Origin: Isoetes taiwanensis
Lineage: Eukaryota; Streptophyta; Lycopodiopsida; Isoetales; Isoetaceae
Assembly (NCBI GenBank): GCA_021234155.1
Contig: JAJEKV010000041.1
Coordinates: 8,318,917-8,382,916, forward strand
DNA: 64,000 bases
Direction of reading: 5' to 3'
A model generated the notes under the pieces. The model was not told the origin of the DNA, searched no databases, and saw only the letters and a list, made by a program, of their open reading frames with translations. Shown here piece by piece: positions 34,641-45,145 of this stretch (positions within the stretch are counted from its first letter, which is position 1; the number at the start of each line of letters is the position of its first letter). Position numbers and translations under genes: made by a program.

Positions 34641-35830
34641 GGGCAGTTCATTGCTCGCGTCCGGCTGGAAACATCTAAACAGAGCTGCTTCCTCCATGCA
34701 TTCTCCCTTGCATCGCCGTAGTTAGCTGACCAGACTTCGAAAGAAGTTGATCCTTCCCGCTTTGTCCCCAGCGACACCCGCTTTCTTTCCTTCCCTCGGC
34801 CAAGCTCGTTGCTATTATATGGGGATTCTATCGGCTTGTATTGGCTGCCCCAGGATCAGAGTTCCCTGCTTTCCTCTGTCCCGGAGCAGGCGGCTGCCTC
34901 TCAGGCCGTTTTGGCGGTCCCCGATCCTTGCAAACTAATCTGCCTTGACCGCACACCCTGCTTTGGGGTCTATTGCCCTTACGAAGCCCCGAAGTTCGCT
35001 CAGCCCTTCTATGTAGCTTCCAATCGCGGTTTTTCGCCTTAGGCACATACGCCTTAGCCCTCGCGGGAATTCTTCGGGTGTACTGCGACCGTTTGTACCC
35101 CCTGCTGCAACTGTAAACCTGCTGCATCATGTTCACTTGTGTTCCCGAGGAAACATAGTGTTTTGCTTTTGAGAACTTCTTAAATCGCATGCGCCCCCGC
35201 TTCAACCCATGGGCTTTGCATAGCCCTTCCACCATATGCGGCGCTTCCTCGTTACCGCCGCTAATTCTCGCCAGCTTTGTCTTTGTCCTTCATGCCATAG
35301 GCGCGGCCGTGACTCACTCATTTCGTCTTCAGCCATGCCTCCGCTTAGCTTCTGATCTGTTCCTCTCACCGGTGAACTGCTCGAAGCTCGCTTTCCAAAC
35401 ATTGCCCGCTGAGTCCACCTCTTCTCCTCGTAATCTAGGGCCTTAGTGTCTCGCTTGCCGCCTCTACGGTCCGGCGTCAAGCCGCCTCTTTCAGACTCAG
35501 AAACCGAGGTTTCTTGATCTCGGGAGGTCTCCGTACAGGGGACCTCCCTTCTCTTACTCTTTCTTGTCTTTCCCTCACTTTCAAGGCCGCTGTGGCCCTG
35601 ATGATGTTTGGGCTGCTGCAGGGCCTTTATCCGTCCAGGTTCTGTTTCAGATCTCAGGATAAATTCTTCTTCCGTGTCATGGGCCATATCCCTCAAGAGG
35701 TTCCTTTGAAGGCTGTCACGAGTTTCTTCATCTCCTCTGGCCTCCCCGCTTTGCTCGACCGCTCGTTCCCTTCTCGCATACACAATTGGTCATGGTTGTA
35801 CGGTTAGTTTTGTTTTTGTTCCTTCATAGC
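34641..35830 (-). pseudogene. gag of family-1 unit 2
   Basis: Gag core fragments on the minus strand: RRIWWKGYAKPMG near 35240-35205 and RMRFKKFSKAKHYVSSGTQV at about 35200-35140. The upstream Ser/Arg/Glu-rich part covers about 35780-35300. It is collinear with 23061-24420. Confidence 0.75.
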
Positions 35831-35879
35831 ATTATTTGTGTTGTTGTATTAGTTAAGGAACAAAAATATCAACAAAACA

Positions 35880-36335
35880 TTTAAAATGTAAGAAGTTATA
35901 CTTATATTATATAATATGTTTACTACAAAGACTTCCGTATCAAGATTCTAACTATTCTTGATAACGCCGTAGGATGGATTATCCTTCTAGGAACTTCTTC
36001 TTCACTTGGATGTTCCTAATCAACACCCAAGTTCCTAAGGACGTTGACCTAAGATCCACCTCGCAGTTTCCTCGCCAAGTCTTCACTGGCGTCTGGAGGT
36101 ATAAGCCGGCGGCCACCGCCAGCCTTTCCCTACCAGAAGGTATGGCGGTCGAAAACATCGAAAGTGCTACCGCTTCACTCAGGATGGGTATATTCGGCGG
36201 TGGAGGGGTAGCCGAGCATGCCGGGCCAAATCCTCGAGAGTGCGACGCGATCGACACTCCTTCTTCCTCGTGAATTTGCAAAGTGAATTACCGCTATTCT
36301 TCCTTCCATCAGCAGTGGGAATTACCCACATGTTC
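35880..36335 (-). pseudogene. ORF2 3' part of family-1 unit 2
   Basis: It matches 24480-24840 of unit 1, including the segment giving FLED/ILRNLG and the conserved AT-rich tail (TTATATAATATGTTTACTAC). Homology to ORF2 stops near 36335, where family-3-like integrase/chromodomain sequence begins. Confidence 0.7.
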
Positions 36336-36775
36336 CCAAGATTCTGCCTATGTGGCCCCCATCGGGCTAGGAATACATCCGCTGTATCCACTAGCTAACC
36401 TCCCCGGCAAGTCGGGTCTACTCAAGTCGGAAACGACTACCATCAAACTCCTTCTCATAAACTCTGTAGGTATTGCTTCTCCAAATCCTGCTTCAATATT
36501 CCATGTCGCTGCTCTTCCACTCGCAAGTGCTTCCACTTGGACTAAGCACCTAGGAGGAACCGAGACCTTCCTAGTCTTCTTGAATGACTTATCAAGAAGT
36601 AACTCCAGGCACTCCATTTCAACTTGTCTGGCCATTTCCAATAAAGTTGGAGCATCCAAAACCCTCAATGGCTAGGATTTGTGCCTTTAATAAACTTTCA
36701 CGGGAAGACCTTGTGAATTTTGAGATGGGCCGAAGATCCAACTCAGAGGGTTTGGGAGCTCACTCTCCCTCTTCT
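36336..36775 (-). pseudogene. Family-3-like integrase tail and chromodomain fragment
   Basis: Minus-strand frames give VLDAPTLLEMARQVEMECLE, LLLDKSFKKTRKVS and CLVQVEALASGRAATW, the linker and chromodomain of the family-3 type. It is collinear with 45146-45540. It lies between the H3 N-terminal fragment and the ORF2 3' part of unit 2, so it is a foreign block. Confidence 0.7.
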
Positions 36776-36923
36776 GATTTTGCTCGCTCGTTCTCCTCAC
36801 CGGGCTAGAAGATTGAGCGCTAGGGTTGCTGAGGCTACTTGGAGCATTTAATCAGACCGCATCGACGGGCGCTTGGTCGCCGGCCTCGGGCGGGCTTTCC
36901 TACCGCTTGGTTCGTGTGGCTAT
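36776..36923 (-). pseudogene. H3-like ORF, N-terminal fragment (unit 2)
   Basis: The start codon reads ATA; the codons that follow give A, T, R, T, K before a stop, still alignable to the ARTK tail of the other copies. Downstream bases align with the post-gap sequence of unit 1 (28001-27860). The rest of the ORF, including the histone fold, is missing at the junction with the foreign block. Confidence 0.55.
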
Positions 36924-37013
36924 GTTTGACGGTCATTAATCGGATCTCGGGAGCAAAGATCGCCTCTTTAGAGCTATTTCTACATGCAGCATTCAAAACG
37001 AGGGGGTCTACTT

Positions 37014-37369
37014 CTATTTATATTTGGGAAATTTTAGGGTCAAATCCAAGTTGCTCCCCATTTAGCCCGCCAAATTCCATTTAATTAAACTTACACCTCT
37101 ATTTCAGACTTTTCATTATTGGTTCATTGTGCCCACGTACCAAACCAAAGCTCTAGTTTTTAGACTACGAAATGCGAGATTTCACATATCTTTAAGTCAT
37201 TTGGCACTAAAACATGCCATTCTTAATTAATCTCTATCTTAGAATTAGCCTTACCACCCTAGTTTTCAAATTTGTCATGTTTGCGACCTTTACTGATGTC
37301 TTCTGATGTACTTCATACCAGCTTCTCAAAACTAAAGTTTAGTTCTTTGCCCAGGCGCTGAAATGAGAC
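37014..37369 (-). promoter_or_regulatory. H3 promoter and degraded hairpin pair, unit 2
   Basis: ATATAAATAG at about 37014-37024 (minus strand) precedes CCCTCGTTTTGAATG. Two degraded hairpins lie upstream at about 37121-37184 and 37297-37369. The second retains the apex AAACTAAAGTTTAGTT. Confidence 0.55.
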
Positions 37370-37553
37370 CACCCACGGCAATTTTTTGGCACATTCTTTT
37401 ATTCTTATTAAGTTCCACCACTTAATCAAGCATTTCAGCTTAGCATAACTACCAAAAATGAGAAAAATTTTCCACTTTTCGAGGCTTGAAGATCCTATTA
37501 AGTTAGTACTTTACTGAGTATGGTCGCTTTGCTCTTGGTCTCCAAGAACATAG

Positions 37554-37566
37554 CTGCTCGCTACCA
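37554..37566 (-). promoter_or_regulatory. Degraded primer binding site, unit 2
   Basis: GCTGCTCGCTACCA on the plus strand corresponds to GCTCTGATACCA, the reverse complement of TGGTATCAGAGC. The adjoining AGAACATAGCTG matches AGAACATCGCTC beside the intact site at 53893-53904. Confidence 0.6.
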
Positions 37567-39016
37567 TCGCGGACGCCCCCATCATATATACGATGCCCGC
37601 ACTGTATACAAACAGGAGTTCATCCCCTCGCACTGGCCTATACAGGCTCTCTCCACATATCATCGTGGTCCTAAAGTCCACAGTTGGAAGAGTGAAGGGG
37701 CTATTTTACCCTCGCCTTCCTCGGCCTACCGAAGGCGGAAGCTTAAATATACACGCCAAGAATATAACATCATATATCCACCTCAAGGGTGGCACATCAA
37801 TACCGTGACAGACAAAGATCGACAATACAAGGGTGTTCCTACCCAAGGCTCGGGACTCAGAAGGATCGACTAGCTTGGGTCTCCAGAGTTCGCGCATTTA
37901 ATCATGACAAGTGGATTGGGCTGGCATAAGAACATGGCTTAGGGTTGTCCACTCCATCCTCTCCTCTGCACACTTTGCGTAGGTTGAAAAGTGTTGGGAC
38001 TCCGATCAGACTACGTGCATAGCCAAAGGGGCTATTCCCTTCGGGTTACATCTCCCCAACTCATGGGCAGGTAGGGATCACTCCTCCTGAGATCTACATG
38101 TCGCACTCAAGGTGACTAGAGGGCCAACGACTGCCCTTATTCTCGAATTTAACCCATCGGAAGGTGAACTCCACCCCACGGGTGTCGAGCCCATGCCTTA
38201 CTCCACACCTCGGCAAGCCATTAGACCTAGTCACCATCCCCGAGGGCCTTACACACCGTAGGGATCGGGTCAAGGGTCGCACCTAACCTCATATTCTACG
38301 GGCCTGGCCCCCTTCACCCACAAACTGTGTGGGTTCTTGTGCACAGCCGAATTCTAGTAATGCACTAAGAGGGACTAGCTAGGATAATCTACTAAGTTTG
38401 TGTCTCTACCCACCCTTCCCAATACAATGAGTCCACGTATCACAACCATCCATCATATGATCATAAATAATAAGAACTAATCTAATACATAGAGTCAATT
38501 TTAGTTAGAGTCAATAATCTCAGGGTCTCATATTACTACTATATGCATTTAATAGGCTAAACCTACTAGTTCAAGGCCGAAATGAGGTTTAAGCTATTCA
38601 ATCGACCAACACTGATCCCTGTTCATTCTCTTGATCCGGCGCCCATGTCTCGCTCACCGATGCGGTCGGGAAGGATGATCCGAAGGTTGGGGCTGCTGGC
38701 AGAGATCGGAAGTTGGAATTCGACTCCTCAGCGCCGACCTGAAAGGTCTCAGGCTAAAAAGGAATGTTAGGGTTTGGTGCCTTATGTAGGCTATCGGGTT
38801 AGGTTTAGGGTTCCTATGACCTTTGTCTACCTTTAAGGGTTTACAGCAGTCTAAAGGTGCCGCATTGCTGGGCAGGCGGCGCACTATCGTAAGTTGCCCC
38901 TCAGGGCGCCCTGTTGAGTATTCGCCGGGCGCGACATCGCGACCGACGGCGGTAATGCTAGTGACGGCACAGCATTTTATACGCCCCGGTGACCGTGATA
39001 TCGATCGAACGCCATA
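37567..39016 (-). mobile_element. Family-1 LTR between units 2 and 3
   Basis: It is collinear with 16767-18475. The left end is a degraded CGCGGACGCCCC beside the primer site; the right end GAACGCCATA abuts a polypurine tract (reverse complement TTCTCCCCAC). It therefore serves as 5' LTR of unit 2 and 3' LTR of unit 3. An internal block of about 250 bp present in the LTR at 28748-30303 is missing. Confidence 0.85.
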
Positions 39017-39930
39017 TTCTCCCCACTCTTGAATTGATGTCAGTCTCGCATCTTTGGTCTCCCCGCCTTTGGGATCTCTTTTTAACCCGCAATCAACCTC
39101 GGGATGCATACCATATAATTTATTATTATATATGTAGATTTCGTGAGTATTACCTCACAAGGTAATATTTATAGAACATTATTATACTATTATTCAATTC
39201 AATAGTTATCACTCTATGTCATTATAACAATAACTCCCAAAGTTTCAGTCTATCATTATATATACAATTATCGCTGAGGTATTCTTATTCCCTTTGCAAC
39301 ACATTATAACAAATTGTGTTAGTAAGTCTGTGAGGTTCTAATTCCTCGCAATTCTGAGCACTCTATTGGCCCTGGCAGTCAACACTACGCTAGTACCATA
39401 TCACTATTAATAAAATTTTGGTTACATGGTGACCAACTCTACCTATCTACATGGATGCATGGCTAATCTCCCGGCGTAGGAAGAGGGTGTGAGTCTTCCA
39501 TTATGGCCGCGTGGGGACAGCCACCATATGCCTATATGTCACCATGCCTACACCCTAGTTGCCCAACATGGATAGGTCCTTCCCGTGAGATAGGGCTTTG
39601 GAATGATTCCTCCTATCAAAGCATATATGGGGCTAGAGGTGCTTTTCCCATCAATGCATTCTTCAATGACCTCCTTTCTTCGAGGTCGCTTCAATACTCG
39701 CGGGCCGTGGCGTAGACGCTCCTCTCAAGCTGAACTGGCGGTCATGCCTACATTGGACATTACATCATCGCCCCTGAGATCACCGTGGTAATCTCTATCA
39801 TCAAAACAACGTGATGCAACCTTAACCTCTATAGGTTGTACGCGTAGATTATACTAAACAAGCTATTAATCTAATCGAATCGACATGCCCTGTTTATTTC
39901 TTCGGAGATGACCTTGCCGCCCCATTGCCT
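39017..39930 (-). other. 3' UTR of family-1 unit 3
   Basis: It is collinear with the 3' UTRs of units 1 and 2, with the same near-identical AT-rich blocks (39150-39270). No coding sequence is supported. Confidence 0.6.
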
Positions 39931-42900
39931 TACAACCGTGGGTACCGCTTTTCCAGATATCTTTGAGTACCCATGTCGCATCTTCTCTTAATCGCGCGTT
40001 TCCACTTGACCAAGTATTGAGAAACCCGATCTCCTTTGTTTTCTTTGAATGCTTTATCAAGAATTCAGCCTCGAACTATTTCTAATCGCTTCCGCTATTT
40101 CCAACATCGCTGGAGGTCCAAACTTCTTCCTCGATTGGGAGTATGCTTCTCTTCCAGCAGACTCAATGGAAGACTTTGTGCATCTTTTTAAGGCCGGTAA
40201 GTCTAGTCCTCAGAGGGATTGGTTACCCACTCTCTTGACTATTTCCTGAATGGTCCGCCCCACCTTGAGCAAGCTTCTTCAAAATTCCGGCGCGATTACC
40301 GCTTTTACCTTTGATCTTGAGCCACACATTGTCGCCTAACTTCGAATTCTACCTGTTCGATGCTTGTCGGCGATGCTCTTTTGATCTAATTTTGCTGCTA
40401 GGAGGTAACCTCTGACTCTTTCTACGAAAGGCCGCGATACGCCAAGATTTGTTGAGAGATTCTACTTTGACAATTTCCGGATTAAAGCAAGTGTCCGGAG
40501 TTAGGCAATTGCAGCCGAGTTGATCATGAACGGACATTTGAGATGATTCTTGCTTGCGCTATTGTATGCAATTCCACCAAGTGAATAAATTCCTCCCACA
40601 TACCTTCTTTGTTCCGTGACAGAAGTTTCGAGCATGTCTTCCACATTCTATTGACATTCGCTTGCCCGTCCGGTCTGGTGGATGATAGGCCGCGGCTCAT
40701 GGATAATTTGTTCCACCGCTGTGAAGAGATCCCCGCCGTAGCAATCATGAACTTCGATCTCGGTCGAGATGATTTCCTTGGCATGCCAGCGGATTCTATC
40801 TCTTTGGTGAAGAGCTTTGTCGTCCATAGTCAGTAACCGCGGGTCCCGCATAGCAAGGCACAAAATGTGCATTTTCGACAACTTGTCAATTCACGACCAT
40901 TAAGGTATCCTTGCTCTCTTACCATCCCCGCAGTCCCGTTATAAAGTCCATGCCTACTACTTCCCACTAGCGCTTTGGGATCGCTAATGGTTCCACTGTA
41001 TTCGAGTTGTTCTCGCTTTGTTTGCCGCATAACCGAAGCATTCCTTTGATGTAGCGGGCTATTTGCTTCTTCATTCCCGCCAATAGTAGTTGCTACGCGA
41101 CTTTTAAAAATATGTCTTCATAACTCGCGATGGCTGCCTATTGGGCCGCTGTGGGCGTCGCGGGAGGATCAACTTCCTTACCTGTGATGATTCCGCACGC
41201 GACAACTTGTTCTATGGTATAGAGGTTACCTTCCTTCTTAAGTTTTGAAGGCTTCCCTCTCCTTATCCGCTTCCGCCTTCCTTGCACGTGCTTGCTCCAT
41301 ACTTCCTTGAAGTCGGCATCCGCTAAGTGAAGTTTCTTCTATCTTTTTCCCCGGAAATCAAGAGCGCCGAGATTATGCTGCACCGTTGTCGCGGATGCCT
41401 TGAAAGACTGGCACCACATTAAGCTTCCGGCTTGTAGACTATCTCAAAGTCGTACTCTTCTCGGTGAAACTCCCATCCACCTTTCTCTCGCTTTAGATTG
41501 AGATGCTGTGGTTGTGTGGAATACGCATCGGAGGCTCTCGTGATCGCGGTCCAACTCAAACTTCCTCCCTAAGAGGTAATGCCTCCTGATTCTCAATGCC
41601 TCGGATAACCGCTAAGTAGCGCCTCTTGATCATGTGTCGCGTAACGCTAAGCCGGCTATTGCTCATTTTCCTGAGTCGACGCTATTACCCGCCTTCTTCG
41701 CATCAAGATCGACTCGTATATCTTGTTTCATAACCACGCCACCAACTTGTCCCTTTTCCGTCCGGGTGGTCAAGACTCGAGCTGCTGTCGCTTCCCTCAA
41801 CAACTCAAATCCCCGCTAGCTTCTTTGAGCCAATGGTCGGCCCAATTTTTTACTTTCTCCGCCTTTGTCAGTCCACAAGGAGTCGCTATTCATGTTCTCA
41901 CGAAATTCCTGTAGTAATTCTGCTAGGCCAAGGAAACTTCCGACCTCGCGGACGCCTTTGCGCTGGCCATTGATGATCGCTTCAATCTTTGCATGGGTCC
42001 GCCGGTGATTCCTTCCGCTGAAATCACATGACCGAGGTATTCCACCTTTCTCTCAAGGCGGCGACACTTCGACAACTTGGCATACAATTGATGCCTCCTT
42101 AACTTCGTTAACCTTTCCTCGACGCGGCCGAAAGCATGCTCTTCAATGGATTTATCAGACACCAGAATGTCGTCAAGAATACTATCAAGCAAGGTGTCCA
42201 AGTATTCTTCGAAGATGTCGCTCATGAGTCTCATGAACGAAGCTGCATTGATAGCCCAAATGGTATTACGGTGAATTTGTAATGCCCATATCCGGGTCCT
42301 CCGAAAAGCCGCTTTGTGGATGTCCTCTTCCCTTTATTTGATCTGGTGATAGCCCGACCTTTAGGTCGACCCTTGGAGAGAAGACCCTTGCCCTTGAGTT
42401 GATCCATCAAGTCGCCCTGACTCGAGTGCTGCATTTGTTCTCGATGGTGTGCTTGTTCAATTGTCTCTGTAATCTATGCATTATCCTCGCTTCCATCCTT
42501 CTTCTTGATTAAAGAGGATGTGGGTGCCCCAAATGGTGAGACACCGGGCCCTCACAGTTTTAGATCGAAAGCAATTCTTGTAGCCGCTTTAGTCTGAGTT
42601 CATGTGTGGTCATTCTATGGGGCCTGCTTTGCTCTGGCTATCCCCGTTCGAAAGTGCTATTTCACACTCTACCTCAGAAGGAAGAAGCTTCTCATCTCAT
42701 CCGAAAGAGATCGGAACTCCGTGAATGCTTACATTGGCTTGGGTAACTTGTTGAGCCCCTTTGTCTTCTTTGCTTTCTTCCACTGCCTTCAATCTCGAGC
42801 TTGAAGATGTATGCTACTTTCGCCCTATAGATTTGAGCAGCTTCTTAACGGACATACATTGCATGATGGGGGTAACTTTTACTCAGGATTCAATGGCTTT

Positions 42901-43370
42901 GCTGCCTGGGAAGGTCACCTTCCGCCCACACCCATGATGGCCCCCGCTGACCAAGGTACTCCATTCCAACGCATCGTCGTGATTTGCCAATGCCCATTAC
43001 TCACTTCCCTAACTGATATTAATCCTCGCAAGTCGTAATGTCGGTTGATTCTCTTCCAAATGTATGTCTTACTGCCCCCGCTACAAGATTACGGGTCTTT
43101 GGTTTGACTTTCTTTAGTGGTTTCACTTAACATTTCAACCATTCTGGGATGCAGTTATGGCTACTCGAGTCTATCAAGACTATGAAGGACTTGGCCTTTG
43201 CCCACTGTGGTGATTACCTTATAATCGGTCTACTGCTTCAGATCTATAGCAGCCAAGATGTGGTGACTCACCCTAAATGTAATCGCTATGGCTTCCCTCA
43301 GCCCCCTGCCCTGGACGGGTGTCCCATCCCTCTTAACCAAGCAGAAGGCTACCGAGTTTCATAAATAAAT
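39931..43370 (-). pseudogene. pol of family-1 unit 3
   Basis: Minus-strand fragments: chromodomain near 40010-39935 (EDATWVLKDIWK), integrase about 40950-40250 (MWEEFIHLVELHT near 40600), RNase H near 41500-41300, reverse transcriptase about 42600-42100 with the catalytic region as ILDDILVSDKS near 42175, and a protease region near 43000-42850. All frames are short and broken. Confidence 0.82.
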
Positions 43371-44620
43371 GGGCGTCAGTTGTTCGGGTATATTCCGCCG
43401 CTGGAAACATCTAAAACAGAGCTGTTTCTCCATGCATTCCTAGTTTTCCTTAAGTATCGCCGCAAGAAGGACCGTGCATCGCCAGTAGTTGGATCCTTCC
43501 CCTGCTTGTCCTTTTGAAGGACACCCGCTTTTTCCTCGCCGCTTCCCGGGTTGCTATTATATGGGGACTTGCCGGCTTGGGCTGGCTGCCCTCTAGGATC
43601 AGAAGCTCCCTCGCTTTCCTCTGTCCCCGATAGTATATCGGCTCGGTACTGCTTTATGGGTCCCATCCTTGCAACCACCTGCCTTTGACTCCGCCTTCGC
43701 ATTACACTGCTTTAGGTCTATTGCCCCTTACGAAGTTTCCCCGAGTTCCTCGCTCAGCCCTTCTTCTATATAGCTTTCCACCGCTGTTTTTCAGCCTCTT
43801 CAGTCAGGGTAACATACAGTCTTTAGCCTCGCAGTGGAATTCTTTCTGTACTTCGCGACCGTTTTGTACCCCTCGCCGCATCCTCAGAAATCGCTGCATC
43901 ATACCGCCACTTGTGTTCCCGGTGAACATAGTGTTTCTGGAAAGCTTTTGAGAACTTCTTAAATCGGGTACGCGCCCCGCCAACCCATGGGCTTTGGCAT
44001 AGCCCTTCCACCATATGCGGCGCCCTTTCAAAGTTACGTCACACTCTCGCTTTGTCTTTGTCCTTCATGCCATAGGCGCTTTTGCCGTATCACTCATTTC
44101 GCCCAGCCATGCTCTCCGCCAGCCGGATCTGCCTCGGCCCTCGAGAATCGCTCTCGAAGTTTCCGGCTTCCAAACATTGCCTGCTGAGTCCACCTTCTCC
44201 GTAATCTAGGCCTTAGTGTCTCGCTTGCCGCCTCTACGGGTCCGGGCTACCGCCGGGCCTTCTTCGTGACCGAGTCCGAGGCGTTTCTGGATTCGAGGTC
44301 TCTGCTAGGGGACCTCCTTCTCTTACTCCTCTTTCTGTCTTTCCTCACTTTCTCAAGGCCGCTTTTGTAGGTCTTGATGATGCTTTGGCTGCTAGTAGCC
44401 CTTTGGTCCGGGTCCAGGTCTCACAAGACCGGTGGACAACTCTTCTTCTCCGGGTGTCATGGGGCCATATCCCCTCTAAGAGGTTCCTTTGAAGGGGTTG
44501 CCCGGCCGTGAGTTTCTTCATCTCCCTCGCTGGGCCTCCCGCTTCGCCTCGACCGCTCAAGGTTTCCACACAACTGGTCATGGCTGTACCTGCTAGTTTT
44601 GTTTGTTCTTGCATTATTTG
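43371..44620 (-). pseudogene. gag of family-1 unit 3
   Basis: The gag core is visible near 44030-43900: RRIWWKGYAKAHGLAG and, in another frame, RFKKFSKAFQKHYVHREHKW. A possible zinc-knuckle position near 43400 is unreadable. It is collinear with units 1 and 2. Confidence 0.75.
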
Positions 44621-44679
44621 TGTTGTTGTATGTCATGGAACAAAATATATCAACAAACATTTAAAAATGCAGAAGAAGT

Positions 44680-45145
44680 TATATTTCATATTATATAATA
44701 TGTTTACTACAAAAGACTTCCCAGACAAGATCTTAACTATTCTTGATAACGCCAGTAGGGATGGATTATCTTCTAGGAACTTCTTCTTCTCACTTCTGGG
44801 ATGTCTCTACCGAATGACCCAAGTTCCTAAGGACGCTGGATCAAGATCCACTCGCAGTTTCCGCCAAGTTCCTCTACCGCTGCCCGGAGGTATAAGTCAT
44901 GTCACGCCAGCCTTCTCCCTCGCCACCGTAAGGTATGGCTAAGTCGAAACATCGAGTGCTACCGCCTCTTCACCAGATGCGCATATTCGGTGGAGGGGTA
45001 GCCAGCATGTGCCGGGCCAAACTCCTCGAGAGTGCCATCAGCACGACACTTTCTTCACCGTGAATTTCTATGCTGAATTACCGCTGGCTCTTCCTTCCTT
45101 ACATCGCCAGGAATTACCCATTATGCCTAAGATTCCCCGGGTCAT
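44680..45145 (-). pseudogene. ORF2 3' part of family-1 unit 3
   Basis: It is collinear with 35880-36335. It ends at the same junction with family-3 integrase/chromodomain sequence as unit 2 does. Confidence 0.65.
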
